Shown piece by piece: positions 26,484-36,399 of a stretch of 64,000 nt of DNA. The DNA is taken from positions 1-64,000 of the forward strand of contig JANQQL010000019.1 of assembly GCA_028289345.1 (NCBI GenBank), in the 5' to 3' direction. The notes under the pieces were generated by a model. The model did not search any database. It saw nothing but the letters and a program-made list of their open reading frames with translations, and was not told the DNA's origin. The position numbers were made by a program, and so were the translations under genes. The stretch's first letter is position 1, and the number at the start of each line of letters is the position of its first letter. This stretch comes from Planctomycetota bacterium. GTDB lineage: Bacteria > Planctomycetota > B15-G4 > SIAN01.

Positions 26484-27866
26484 TCACAATTTCTGCCGAA
26501 ACGGGTTGTCAGGAAGATGAATTTGCAAGGGCCTCTTGGTAGCGGTGGCGTCGAGACGAAGCAGAAGTAGCCCAATCCCCGCGGCGCCTTGCATGTATCC
26601 AGTTTGGGCTTGAAGGAGCTCGGGCTTGACCCGGTGCTCGGCTTGGATGAAGAACAGCTGGTCGTCTTTTCGAAAACCCCGGATCAGCAGGTCCTTGGTC
26701 ATTCGCTGGGCGAACTCGAGGGGTTGGTTCCCGATTCCGTGCCAGTGCATTCCGAGAAATAGTTCGGCGACCCCGGCGTTGCCGCAGCACTGCCCGACGT
26801 TGTTCCAAAAACCTTCTGGTCGTGCTTCGGGAAGTCCAGCCGCCTGGAGGGAATGAGCGGATCGCTGGGTCCATTCCAACCACTCTGGGTCTCCGGTGGC
26901 TTTGGCGAGCTGAAAGAACGTTCGAGCAGTTCCGGGTGGGCCGTGACACCATCCATAGTAGAAGAGCTGTTCACGGCCGGGATCGCTGTGAAAGATGCGG
27001 CACTCGCCATCTTCCTTGTCGGCGAGCTCGAGCAACGCCTGGGCACCGCGAAGCGCCGCGTCGAGGTACTTGGGCTCGTTAGTTTTCTGATGAAGGGTCG
27101 CGAGGAAGTAGCTGACCCCTGCCGTACCGTGAGAGAAGTTCGGCATCTTGCGTTCGAACGTCGGTGTCATTGCCCAGCGCAGGCCGCCGGCTTCCTCGTG
27201 GGCAAGTTCGATCAATCGGTCCGCCGCCTTCCGGGCCACTTCGATCAGCTCGGGATCGTTTCGGTGCTCGGCGAGGGAAAGCAAGTACAGGCCGATTCCC
27301 GCGCTGCCGCTGATCACGTCGGTCACTGGCCCCCACTCGACGCCATCGCCGACGGGGCGGGCAGCTTCGAGCACCCGCCGCTGGCAATGTTGGCTGGCAG
27401 CTTCGAAGCGCTCCTCACCGCTGGCTCGAGCCACCGCTTCGCAAACCAAACCAAGGCCCGCGATGCCTGTGTAGAGACCGTAGTCGGATTCAGATTGCTC
27501 GGACTCGAGCACCGTCGCGATCAAGTGGTCGGTTCCCCGCATGGCAAGCTGGAACGAGCGTTCTCTGTGAGTCGCTGCATGGTGTTCGAGAAAGAACAAG
27601 ACCACCCCCGGAGAGCCGCTGTAGAGACTCGTGGCGGACTCTTCGCCATCGTCCGGAACCACCGGCCAAGTCACCCCGTGTTCGGTTTCGATTGCATGCG
27701 CGTCTAGCCACGTGGCAATCGCTTTGATGGGCTCCTCGTACTGACGATCGACCGAGGAATGGCGGGACGGGTCCTGGAGGGCGAAGCTGGTCGCCAGAAC
27801 TGCCAACGTGCATTGCAGCCACACTCGGTGTGTCTCCTTGATCGAGAGAGTTCGATCGAGAACCAC
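26484..27866 (-). CDS. LanC-like (lanthionine synthetase C family) protein, orphan
   Basis: 460 residues. The alpha/alpha-toroid of LanC cyclases is recognisable from repeated G-x-x-G loops (YSGSPGVVLFFLEH, YTGIAGLGLV, ISGSAGIGLYLLSL, SHGTAGVSYFL, QGAAGIGLLLL). The zinc site reads WCHGPPG and then QCCGNAG. Classical LanC has W-C-x-G and C-H-G, so the His ligand is replaced by Cys, giving a possible Cys3 site like that reported for ProcM-type cyclases. Family members add cysteine thiols to dehydro-amino acids in lanthipeptides, or glutathione in eukaryotic LanCL. The N-terminus has a hydrophobic stretch (about 15-31) that could be a signal peptide. No dehydratase, precursor peptide or transporter lies nearby. 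GTG start with GGGA upstream. Confidence 0.83.
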   Translation of the reverse strand: MVLDRTLSIKETHRVWLQCTLAVLATSFALQDPSRHSSVDRQYEEPIKAIATWLDAHAIETEHGVTWPVVPDDGEESATSLYSGSPGVVLFFLEHHAATHRERSFQLAMRGTDHLIATVLESEQSESDYGLYTGIAGLGLVCEAVARASGEERFEAASQHCQRRVLEAARPVGDGVEWGPVTDVISGSAGIGLYLLSLAEHRNDPELIEVARKAADRLIELAHEEAGGLRWAMTPTFERKMPNFSHGTAGVSYFLATLHQKTNEPKYLDAALRGAQALLELADKEDGECRIFHSDPGREQLFYYGWCHGPPGTARTFFQLAKATGDPEWLEWTQRSAHSLQAAGLPEARPEGFWNNVGQCCGNAGVAELFLGMHWHGIGNQPLEFAQRMTKDLLIRGFRKDDQLFFIQAEHRVKPELLQAQTGYMQGAAGIGLLLLRLDATATKRPLQIHLPDNPFRQKL

Positions 27867-28314
27867 GATTCAATTCCCTTTCCGGGGAGCGAACCGGGGG
27901 TCCGAGCATCCGGTTTTGCGATTCCGCGGAAACCACTTCCATCCGCGGGTCCCAGAAAGTTACTCGATTTCGTTCGACCAAGAGTCCCCCTGGTGACGAG
28001 GGAGCTGCGGGGGGGCTCCGCGATCTTGTTTCGGGGACCTTGGAGGTGGCGGGAGCCGCCGCCCCTGGCGTCACCTCACGCCATCCGATTGACTAGTGTC
28101 TCGCAGGTCGTTGAAGAAGTTCTCGGCGCCAGATCAGACCTTCTCGCTTCCGTCTTCGCCCTCGCAACCTTGGGGAATCCAGTGATTCGCCTACGGTCCG
28201 ACGACTCGACGGAAACGAAGATCTCTCGATTGGCGATCCGAGGCTTTTTTCAGCAGCTTGCGAGCCGTCGGTCCCTTTTCGCCACCGTCGACGTGGACTC
28301 TTGAGGAGACCCTC
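27867..28314. other. Divergent spacer of about 450 bp, no gene recognised
   Basis: Lies between the LanC-like gene (minus) and a beta-helix gene (plus). The frame of the latter is open from 28258, but GAGGAG and a better signal peptide mark 28315 as the start. No defined promoter or repeat is seen. Confidence 0.4.
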
Positions 28315-30093
28315 ATGGAACCGAGGAACCAGGCGACATCTCCATGGGCCCGTCACTTGTGGCGCAGTTCCATTGCCGCAGGGTGGATCCTTGCCTTGTC
28401 GGAAGCCCTGGGTGCCGGGGATGTCTATGTCGATCAGAGTGATCCCGATTGCTTGGCCGGCACGGGCGGCTCTCTGGACCCTCTGTGCACGATCTCGGCT
28501 GCCATTGCGATGGCCAACCCAGGAGACACGATCCATATTGCGCCAGGTCTGTACTCCGAAGCGCTGTCAGTGGGAATGGACCTGACGTTGCGGGGGACGA
28601 ATGGACAAAGCGTCACCATCGTTCAGTCGAGCATGCCTGGGTCCGTTCTTCATGCGACCAGCTTCATCGACCTGACAGTCGATGGTCTGACGTTCCTCAA
28701 TGCCAACACCGGAGTCGCGGTTGACATGGGCTTGGCGCGCTCTCTCACGATCTCGAACTCCACGGTCACATCGGACCAACTCGGTGTCTGGGGCACCGGG
28801 CTTCAAGGGTTTCAGTCCACGCTGACGATGACGAACTGCACGGTCAGCCACCACTCCCAGGGGAGTCTCTACTACGTCTATCCTGCAGGGATCTTCTGGG
28901 ATGGGGTTGCGACCATCATCGACAGTCAGATCACCGACAACTTCGGGACCGGTTTTCGTTCGGGCTTCGACTCCGATGTCACGATCACCAACTCGACCAT
29001 CCGGAACAACGCGTTCGGAGTGGACCTCCGGCGCGGCAATCTGACCATGGTCGATTGTTCGATCAGCGGTGCCACCGGGTCCTATGGGGGCAGTGGATCC
29101 GGAATCAGGATTCGCGAGGACGCGATCGCATTGTTGACCAACTGCACGGTTTCCGGAAACACGGCGGAGGTCTATGGGAGGGCGGCCGGGGTCTACAACG
29201 AGAGTGTCCTAGTGATGGACCGCTGCCTCGTGTCCAACAACTACGGGTACGGGAACGGAGCGATCGAGAACCGAGGCGATCTCACGATGACCCACTGTGC
29301 AGTCGTGGACAATCTGTCGCCGAGAGTTCCCGGCATCGACAACTACGGTACCGTCACCCTCAGCAATTGCACGATCGCCGGCAACATGTCGGACTGCGAA
29401 TACCCCCAATACGACAGTTTCGGAGCACTCACCAACCGTCTCGGCGCGACCACGGTTCTCGATCACAGCATCATCGGGTTGAATCGGGGGCCGTGCGGAA
29501 TCAACTGCTCGGGAGTGATGCAGGTCGAGGGTTCCAACCTAATCTACGGGGGTTGCACGGTGACGGGCGACTTGACGGGATTGCAGACGGGAGTCGATCC
29601 GCTGTTCACGGATACGGCCAGTGGTGACTACACGCTTCAGGTCAATTCTCCGGCGATCGATGCCGGGAACCTTGCACGACTTCCTTGCGACCGCGATCTC
29701 GGGGGGAATCCTCGGATCAATGATGGGAACCTCGACGGACAGGTGGTCATCGATCTTGGAGCCCATGAATTCTCCCACGCGGGTCTGCAGATTGGTGGAA
29801 CCTTGACTCCCGGAGGCGAGCTGCTGTTCGATTTTCCCGGGACTCCGGGAATGCTGCTCCTGGTCTGGATTGGAACCGATCTCGGTTCCGCTCCCGCGGG
29901 TAAGTATGGGTGCCTTTTGGTGGACCCGGGTCTCGGGTCGTTCGTCGTCGCGAACCTCGGAATGACGCCGCTTCCCCAGATTTCCGTCGATATCGATCCT
30001 CTGATTCCTCCGGTTACACTCACCTTCCAATCGCTGGCGCTCGTTCCCGGCGCGGGCAACTTCTCGAACCCTGTGGTGGTGAGCATCGAGTGA
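28315..30093 (+). CDS. Secreted right-handed beta-helix protein
   Basis: 592 residues. A signal peptide (to about residue 34) is followed by YVDQSDPDCLAGTGGSLDPLCTISAAIAMANPGDTIHIAPG, the standard entry of PbH1/choice-of-anchor Q beta-helix proteins. Coils with repeated T-I-x-N-S-T-V and L-T-N-C-T-V-S-G-N ladders run to about 480, ending in LGAHEFS. The last 110 residues form a separate beta domain that ends exactly at the C-terminus with NFSNPVVVSIE. Such proteins are usually polysaccharide-binding or adhesive; a lyase role cannot be shown. GAGGAG lies 6 nt before the ATG. A paralogue with the same architecture is at 38014-40113. Confidence 0.85.
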   Translation: MEPRNQATSPWARHLWRSSIAAGWILALSEALGAGDVYVDQSDPDCLAGTGGSLDPLCTISAAIAMANPGDTIHIAPGLYSEALSVGMDLTLRGTNGQSVTIVQSSMPGSVLHATSFIDLTVDGLTFLNANTGVAVDMGLARSLTISNSTVTSDQLGVWGTGLQGFQSTLTMTNCTVSHHSQGSLYYVYPAGIFWDGVATIIDSQITDNFGTGFRSGFDSDVTITNSTIRNNAFGVDLRRGNLTMVDCSISGATGSYGGSGSGIRIREDAIALLTNCTVSGNTAEVYGRAAGVYNESVLVMDRCLVSNNYGYGNGAIENRGDLTMTHCAVVDNLSPRVPGIDNYGTVTLSNCTIAGNMSDCEYPQYDSFGALTNRLGATTVLDHSIIGLNRGPCGINCSGVMQVEGSNLIYGGCTVTGDLTGLQTGVDPLFTDTASGDYTLQVNSPAIDAGNLARLPCDRDLGGNPRINDGNLDGQVVIDLGAHEFSHAGLQIGGTLTPGGELLFDFPGTPGMLLLVWIGTDLGSAPAGKYGCLLVDPGLGSFVVANLGMTPLPQISVDIDPLIPPVTLTFQSLALVPGAGNFSNPVVVSIE

Positions 30094-30142
30094 CCATTGC
30101 AACGACTCCAACTGTGATCAGGCATTCTCCATTGAGAGTGCA

Positions 30143-32497
30143 ATGAGAGCAGCAATTCTGCTGGGCATCGCGCTTGTTCTGGGCGTGACGGCCTACGTGT
30201 TCCAACTCGATCGCACGGATGACCACGGACGAGTGGTGGTCATTGGCCTGGATGGTGCGGACTGGGACATCCTGGATCCGCTCATGGAGCAAGGCCGGCT
30301 TCCCCATTTGCTGGCGATCAAGGAGCGCGGCACCTGTGGGCCTCTGATGACCCTGCAAGACATTCCCCTGTCCCCGGTGATCTGGACCAGTATCGCGACC
30401 GGCAAGGGGCCGGCGGAACACGGGATCACTTGGTTCCTCGTCGATCAGCAGGATGGAAGTCGAGCTCCGGTTCGCAGTAGCAACCGCCAAGTCGCCGCAA
30501 TCTGGAACATTCTCGGAACTCAGAACCGTTCGTCGGCGGTGGTGGGCTGGTGGGCGACGGCGCCGGCGGAGTCGATCGCAGGCGTCATGATCTCCGACGC
30601 ACTGGGCTACCACGGATTTGGGAGAGCGGGCATCGGCATTCCCGACGACCAGAAGACCTTTCCGGCTGACGAGTGGGACGCGGCTCGCGGCCTGATGCCC
30701 CCGCTTCAGCAGATCGATCACTCCTTCGCCCGCCGCTTCTTTCACTTGTCCGCAGATGAGTATGCGCTTCAAGCTCACCGAGGGGCGGATCAAGAGGACG
30801 CCCAGAATCCGGTTCATCTGTTCCAGCAAGCTTTGGTCACCACCGAGGGGTACATCGCCATCACAAGGAGGCTGCTCGAGAAGCGGAACCATGACCTGTT
30901 CATGGTGTATCTCGAGTCCACTGACAGCCTCTCTCATTTGTTTATGAAGTACGCACCTCCCCAGCAGGAGTGGGTTTCGACTTCCGACTTCGAACGCTAC
31001 AAGGACGTCGTGGATTGCTACTACGAGTATGTGGACGGCCTGATCGGGGGACTGCTCGAAACCGTGACCGAGCGAGACACGGTCTTGGTGATCTCCGACC
31101 ACGGTTTCCGGATCGGCGACGCGCGTCCTCTCAGCCGGGACACCGTCGACATTCGCGGCGCCCACCTCGACCACGAACCCGAGGGCATCCTTCTTGCTGC
31201 GGGGCCAAGCATTCGCAAGGGCCACACGATCGAGGGAGCTTCGGTTCTCGACATCACTCCGACGTTGCTCCATCTTCTCGACGTGCCGAGCGCCCGGGAC
31301 ATGTCAGGCAAGGTTTTGCTGGATCTGTGGGAGGCCGCGGAGCGACAGCGCCGCCCGGTGCGCTGGGTCGATTCTTACGAGCCCCTCGTTCTCGATTCCC
31401 CGTCCCCACCTCTGTCCGAACAATCGTTCGACGACGAGGCCGCTCTCGAACAGTTGCGTAGCCTCGGCTACGTGGGCGACGATTCGGTCACGGAGACCGA
31501 GGTCGAGGAGATCCCCTCCTCCCCGGAGCAGCACAACAATCTCGGTCGCATCCACTTGAGCAATCAGGACTGGAGTGACGCCGTCGCCGCCTTCGAGCAA
31601 GCGCTGGCGTTGGACCCGGACAATGCCGAAGCACTCACCAATCTTGGCACCGTCGCCATGCAGCGCGGCCAGGCAGAGGAAGCCTTGCGCTGGTATGGGC
31701 GGGCCCTTCAGGCAAATCCCAACAACGTCGACGCGATTCTGCAGATCGCGGGGCTTCGCACAGCACGCAATGAACTGCCGCTGGCGGAATCGATGTACCG
31801 CCAAGCTCTTGCGCTCGAGGATCGCCTACCGCCTCCCTACATCGGCCTCGGGGACATTCTCCAGCGCCAGGGTCGTCAAGAGGAGGCACGGCAGGTCCTC
31901 GAGCAGGCTCTGGCTCTCGATCCCCGTTCGATCGAAGCTCATTACAACCTCGGGGTCGTGTACATGGCCCTGGGTCAGGCAGAGAAGGCACGCCAGTCAT
32001 TCGAAAAGACGCTTTCTCTAGAAAGCCAACACGCCTTCGCTCACAACAACCTGGGTCACTTGCTGCACAAAGTGGGTGAGACGGAGGAAGCGCTGGAACA
32101 CTTGCAACAGGCCGCCGCGGCAGATCCCCACCACTTCGAATCGCGGTTCAACCTAGGAAGCATTCTGTTGTCCCAGGCCAAACCCCAGGAGTCCCTTCCG
32201 TTCCTGCAGGAAGCCGCCGCCCTGCGTCCGGACCTCGAGATCGCCCAGTTGCGCTTGGCCCTTGCGCATTTGCAAGTGGGTGACTTTGAAGAAGCACGCT
32301 CGCGATACGAAGTTCTCACCCGCCTGTTCCCGGGCAGCGCCGAGGCATGTCTCCAGCTCGCGCGAATCGCCATGACCCAGGCCGATCCGAATCAAGCGCG
32401 TGCCTGGCTCGACCTCGCGTTGCAGCGGGCAGGACCTCGGCTGCGGAGTCTCATCCAGGCGGATCCGGAGCTGGCGGCGATTCCTGAAGGAGAGTGA
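30143..32497 (+). CDS. Membrane-anchored alkaline-phosphatase-superfamily enzyme fused to TPRs
   Basis: 784 residues. An N-terminal helix (about 1-20) anchors or exports the protein. A type I phosphodiesterase/nucleotide pyrophosphatase domain (about 30-400) shows the metal and nucleophile set: VVVIGLDGADW, then LSPVIWTSIATGK with the nucleophilic Thr, ESTDSLSH, VISDHGF, and a late His in AHLDHEPEG. It would hydrolyse or transfer phospho-ester groups; the substrate is unknown. From about 455 to the end there are about nine TPRs (for example NNLGRIHLSNQDWSDAVAAF, YNLGVVYMALGQAEKAR) for protein contacts. The next gene begins 5 nt after the stop, so the two are co-transcribed. Confidence 0.88.
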   Translation: MRAAILLGIALVLGVTAYVFQLDRTDDHGRVVVIGLDGADWDILDPLMEQGRLPHLLAIKERGTCGPLMTLQDIPLSPVIWTSIATGKGPAEHGITWFLVDQQDGSRAPVRSSNRQVAAIWNILGTQNRSSAVVGWWATAPAESIAGVMISDALGYHGFGRAGIGIPDDQKTFPADEWDAARGLMPPLQQIDHSFARRFFHLSADEYALQAHRGADQEDAQNPVHLFQQALVTTEGYIAITRRLLEKRNHDLFMVYLESTDSLSHLFMKYAPPQQEWVSTSDFERYKDVVDCYYEYVDGLIGGLLETVTERDTVLVISDHGFRIGDARPLSRDTVDIRGAHLDHEPEGILLAAGPSIRKGHTIEGASVLDITPTLLHLLDVPSARDMSGKVLLDLWEAAERQRRPVRWVDSYEPLVLDSPSPPLSEQSFDDEAALEQLRSLGYVGDDSVTETEVEEIPSSPEQHNNLGRIHLSNQDWSDAVAAFEQALALDPDNAEALTNLGTVAMQRGQAEEALRWYGRALQANPNNVDAILQIAGLRTARNELPLAESMYRQALALEDRLPPPYIGLGDILQRQGRQEEARQVLEQALALDPRSIEAHYNLGVVYMALGQAEKARQSFEKTLSLESQHAFAHNNLGHLLHKVGETEEALEHLQQAAAADPHHFESRFNLGSILLSQAKPQESLPFLQEAAALRPDLEIAQLRLALAHLQVGDFEEARSRYEVLTRLFPGSAEACLQLARIAMTQADPNQARAWLDLALQRAGPRLRSLIQADPELAAIPEGE

Positions 32498-32501
32498 TTC
32501 G

Positions 32502-33467
32502 TTGGAAGGTTCCGGAACCCACGATCTCTCCTCGCCGACCGCGGATTCCCCGGGCGTCGGGCCGCGGCCGGCACCCAGGGGCTTCGCCGGTTGGACAAGG
32601 TCCGGCTGGACCTATGCCGGATTGCTGGGGGTCACGAGCACGTACTGCGTTCCTTATCTGGCTGCGTTCCCCATCACGACACAATGGCGTTTTTCGTGGT
32701 CCGAGGCATGGGCGCACGCTGCGTTCGTTGGTGTCCTCTTGATCCTCTTCGTCGGCATTGTCGCCGTCGCGAACCTGGCGGCTTGCGCATTGATTCACGG
32801 TGTCATGCGTCTTGTGGTCCGTGGTTTTCGGCCGCGCTACAGCCTTCTCCTTCCCGTGCTCATCGCTTGGGCTGGCTTCGGCCCCGCGCTCTTCTTCATG
32901 CGGATTTCCTGTGGGGCCGATGACTATCGATTCGATGGGCACTTTCGAGCCGCGCTTTTCGCTGTCCTCGGGCTTTGTGTTGCGTTCTCTTTCGTCCCCG
33001 CGTGCCGAGACTCTCTCCGGCATCTGCCTGGTCGGGGGCTCCTTGCAACCTCCTTGTTGAGCCTGGGCATTTCCAGTTTGCCTGCTTGCTTCGGTTTCGA
33101 AGAAAGACCTCCCTGGCTCTGGAGGGAACATCAAGCCACGATCTCGGATGCCGCGAGGGTCGAGCTCATCGAAGGAACGGTCCGCATCGTGCCGGGTGAC
33201 CATCTGGTGCACATCAATGCGAGAGTCTTCGACTGGGCCCCGGGCCCGGCCTGCACGACGAGCTTCGTTGAGCTTCACATCGAAGATGCGGCGCAACGCT
33301 TGTCTCTGACCACCCAGCATGGCTCCCACAGGACGATTCGCTTCGGCGAAGACACATTCACGTTGGGCGCCACCGAAGAACTCCTCATCGAACTCGAGAG
33401 CGGATCAGCCCGGGTGGTACCGGAGTCCAGCACTCCGTTGCGGCCGATCTGGGTTCTCCCGATCTAG
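32502..33467 (+). CDS. Polytopic membrane protein of unknown function
   Basis: 321 residues from a TTG start 5 nt after the previous stop; the previous gene's AAGGAGAG serves as ribosome site. About five hydrophobic helices occupy residues 30-200 (for example AAFVGVLLILFVGIVAVANLAACALI, YSLLLPVLIAWAGFGPALFFM, ALFAVLGLCVAFSFV, GLLATSLLSLGISSLPACF). A soluble beta-rich C-terminus of about 115 residues follows. I do not recognise a family. Coupling to the phosphodiesterase-TPR gene suggests a joint membrane function. Confidence 0.68.
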   Translation: MEGSGTHDLSSPTADSPGVGPRPAPRGFAGWTRSGWTYAGLLGVTSTYCVPYLAAFPITTQWRFSWSEAWAHAAFVGVLLILFVGIVAVANLAACALIHGVMRLVVRGFRPRYSLLLPVLIAWAGFGPALFFMRISCGADDYRFDGHFRAALFAVLGLCVAFSFVPACRDSLRHLPGRGLLATSLLSLGISSLPACFGFEERPPWLWREHQATISDAARVELIEGTVRIVPGDHLVHINARVFDWAPGPACTTSFVELHIEDAAQRLSLTTQHGSHRTIRFGEDTFTLGATEELLIELESGSARVVPESSTPLRPIWVLPI

Positions 33468-33681
33468 CCCGGACGATTCCCGGGAGTGGGGGCGGGCATC
33501 GCCCGAATTGCGTTCGCTCGTGCGGATTCCCCCACCGTTTCGCCAGAAAAGTTCGACTTCCCGGATTTCGTTCGTCCGGAGGGGCCATGGGCAACGAGAG
33601 GCAGTGTCGCGGCTGTGCGCCCCTCTCCCAACCAAGGAGATTGGCGCCCACCGATGTCTTCTCCCTTGAGCGAGCACACCA

Positions 33682-36390
33682 ATGAGGACACGAAGAACTT
33701 TGGGGTTTTGCGGGATTGTTGGGCTTGCCGTTGCAGTGAGTTCATTCGGTCAAGTGTCTCTCGATTCGCTGCCCGGGAATCAGATGGCCGTCTTGCCCCC
33801 GATTCTCGAGTCGAGCGCGGGAGTCGAGCTGTCTGCGAGGGGAGGGCAGGAGATCTCGTTCACGGTCACCGCTTCCCATGCGCCGGGGAAACACCTCGAC
33901 CTTGTTCTCCTCAATCCTCCGCGAGGTTCGGTCTTCACCCCGGCGCGCAATGCCACGGGAACGGTAGCACGCAGGTTGAGGTGGGTGCCTCTGTGGGGCG
34001 GTCCTCAACGTCTGATCTTCGAGGCTCGGGATACCAACGATCGCTCCGTGCGTTCGCAGCTGATCGTGCGAGTGGATGTTCTTGACGGTTCCTATCGAAA
34101 GAACGTTCTTTCGGGCGACGTCACCGGCGATGGCCAAGTGGACCTCGTGGTAGGCGCGCAGTTCGCGACGGTTCACGGAGTGGATGAAGCCGGCACGGTT
34201 CTTGTCTTCCGCGGAGGAAGGAAAGCGAACAAGAACAAGCCAAGTGCCACATTGCGGGTGCCTGGAGCCGCGCCCGAGGATCGACTGACCAACACGCTCA
34301 GAGAGCACTTTTCGGGTCAAGGAAGCCAGGGGCTGTTCCTCGAGGATGTGACGGGAGATGGGATCCTTGACGTCGTAGCGGTGGCCACTCTCGCTGATGT
34401 GAATGGTGTCGAGAACTGCGGGGCGGCATACGTTTGGAAGGGGGGGCCGAACCTCGGTGGTTTCGTTGCTCCCACGGCCACATTGACTCGCCCCAGCCCC
34501 AACGCTGACGATCATCTCGGGGAAGTCGACCTTCACTCCGACGAGACGCCCGTGTTGTTTCATGACGTGACGGGAAATGGAATCCGAGACATCCTCATCA
34601 AGTGTGAACGGGCTGACATTGGCGGTGTCATGGATGCTGGTGCGGTGTTTCTTTGGGAAGGAGGAGCGAGCTTAGTCGGGGAGCCCGCGATCAAAGCTCG
34701 ACTGGCCTTACCCACTCGGTTCGCAAACGACCGAATGTCGGGCGGTGGGGCCATTCCGGGAGTCTACGTTGAGGACCTGGACCTCGACGGAATTCGTGAT
34801 GTTCTCGTCCTTTCCGCAGAAGCGACAGTGGATGCCGTGAGTGCCGTGGGAGCGGTTCATCTTTGGAAGGGGGGCCCAGGGCTTTCGGGCACGCCAGCCC
34901 CCCAGGCTTGGTTCACGGTTCCTGGCGCCGCTGCGGGGGACTCCTTGGGGAGCGCGTTTCTCGACCTCGCTGACATCACCGGAGACGGCTTTCGCGATTT
35001 GATCGTCGTGTCCGAAGGGGTCGACGTCGGAGGGGTCGTCAACGCGGGAGCCGGGTATGTGTTTGGCGGCGGATTGCCGCTCGCGGGAGCCCAGGTTCCC
35101 ATCGCCACGTTGATCATTCCCGGTGCACTCGCGGAGGACCGGCTCGGAAGCGCCGAGCCCGGTGTGCACATCGCCGATCTGACGGGTGATGGCATCCCGG
35201 ATCTCTATGCCGCGACACCGTTTGCGGATCTTGGGGGAGTGCAGGATGCCGGCGCGGGTTACGTATTCGCCGGAGGAGTTGGAATCACCGGCACGGTGTC
35301 TCCCATTGCGACTTTGACTCGGCCGAGCGTCTCGGTTTCCGATTACTTCGGTGGCGGTGTCTTCAGCCCGAGGTCCCCGGAGGCGACGTTTGCAGACTTC
35401 ACCGGTGATGGGGTGATCGACCTGGTTGCCGGATCGACCCGGATCGATGTCGCGGGTGAGGAAGATGCGGGGGCCATGTTCCTGTGGCATGGTGGGGCCG
35501 GACTGACAGGAAGCAAACCCCCCGACGTCTCCCTGGCGGTCACGCCCCACAAGGATGATCGGCTCGGAGAGCTAAGCGCTCAGGATGTGACCGGAGACGG
35601 CCAAGTCGACTTGATCATCAGTGCGGTTGATTCTGATGCGGCGGGCCTGGACTACGGGGCTGTTTTTGTTTGGGCCGGAGGTGCCACGTTGGCGACTCCT
35701 GGCAGTGCCGTGCCGACGGCAACGTTGTCCGTTCCTGGTTCTTTCGCGGGGGACCGACTCACCGAGATGGGAGTCGAAAAAGGTCTGCTGTTTGCGGATG
35801 TGACCGGCGACGAGGTTCTCGACATCGTCGCTGGTTCCAGCTTTGCCGACGTCATTCCCCACGCCAACCAAGGGGCTATTCACTTGTGGGCCGGCGGTCC
35901 TGGGATGTCAGGCTCCCCGTCTCCATCCACCACACTCTTGGTCGATGGCGCCAGCAATCAAGACCTGCTGGCCTATCGATCTTCGATCTTGTTCGCCGAC
36001 CTTTCCGGCGACGGCGTCTTGGACGTTGTGACCGCTGCCGAAAGTGCAGACATTGGGCTCACGCGAGATTGTGGATCCGCCTACGTGTGGTACGGCGGTA
36101 GTCACCTCAGCCCGGGTGTCGTCCATCAGAGCCTTTGGTTTCGACAGCGGCCCATTCATCGCAGTGAGTTCGACCGCCTCGGGGAGGTGGATGATGCCAC
36201 TGGCCTTCACTTCACGGACCACAATGGAGATGGGCATCTGGAACTTTTGGTGGGAGCAAGCGATGTCAACGTGGATTCATCCTTTGATGCCGGCGCAGTG
36301 CTCTTGTTCGACCCCCTTCTCAATGATCGATTTCCCACTCTTCGTTTCACTCGAAACAACCCTTCGAGTTACGACTACCTTGGACGCTGA
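33682..36390 (+). CDS. Secreted FG-GAP/VCBS repeat protein (11 repeats)
   Basis: 902 residues. A signal peptide (about 1-24) precedes an immunoglobulin-like segment (about 45-135, with FTVTASHAPGKHLDLVLLNPPRGSVF). Eleven FG-GAP repeats spaced about 65-70 residues apart follow, each with a calcium loop such as DVTGDGQVDLVVGAQFA, DITGDGFRDLIVVSEGV, DLTGDGIPDLYAATPFA and DHNGDGHLELLVGASDV. They would form an integrin-alpha-like propeller, or more than one. The expected role is a calcium-stabilised surface scaffold or binding protein. The TolB-like gene follows after 9 nt, so the two probably share an mRNA. Confidence 0.87.
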   Translation: MRTRRTLGFCGIVGLAVAVSSFGQVSLDSLPGNQMAVLPPILESSAGVELSARGGQEISFTVTASHAPGKHLDLVLLNPPRGSVFTPARNATGTVARRLRWVPLWGGPQRLIFEARDTNDRSVRSQLIVRVDVLDGSYRKNVLSGDVTGDGQVDLVVGAQFATVHGVDEAGTVLVFRGGRKANKNKPSATLRVPGAAPEDRLTNTLREHFSGQGSQGLFLEDVTGDGILDVVAVATLADVNGVENCGAAYVWKGGPNLGGFVAPTATLTRPSPNADDHLGEVDLHSDETPVLFHDVTGNGIRDILIKCERADIGGVMDAGAVFLWEGGASLVGEPAIKARLALPTRFANDRMSGGGAIPGVYVEDLDLDGIRDVLVLSAEATVDAVSAVGAVHLWKGGPGLSGTPAPQAWFTVPGAAAGDSLGSAFLDLADITGDGFRDLIVVSEGVDVGGVVNAGAGYVFGGGLPLAGAQVPIATLIIPGALAEDRLGSAEPGVHIADLTGDGIPDLYAATPFADLGGVQDAGAGYVFAGGVGITGTVSPIATLTRPSVSVSDYFGGGVFSPRSPEATFADFTGDGVIDLVAGSTRIDVAGEEDAGAMFLWHGGAGLTGSKPPDVSLAVTPHKDDRLGELSAQDVTGDGQVDLIISAVDSDAAGLDYGAVFVWAGGATLATPGSAVPTATLSVPGSFAGDRLTEMGVEKGLLFADVTGDEVLDIVAGSSFADVIPHANQGAIHLWAGGPGMSGSPSPSTTLLVDGASNQDLLAYRSSILFADLSGDGVLDVVTAAESADIGLTRDCGSAYVWYGGSHLSPGVVHQSLWFRQRPIHRSEFDRLGEVDDATGLHFTDHNGDGHLELLVGASDVNVDSSFDAGAVLLFDPLLNDRFPTLRFTRNNPSSYDYLGR

Positions 36391-36399
36391 GGAAGCCCG

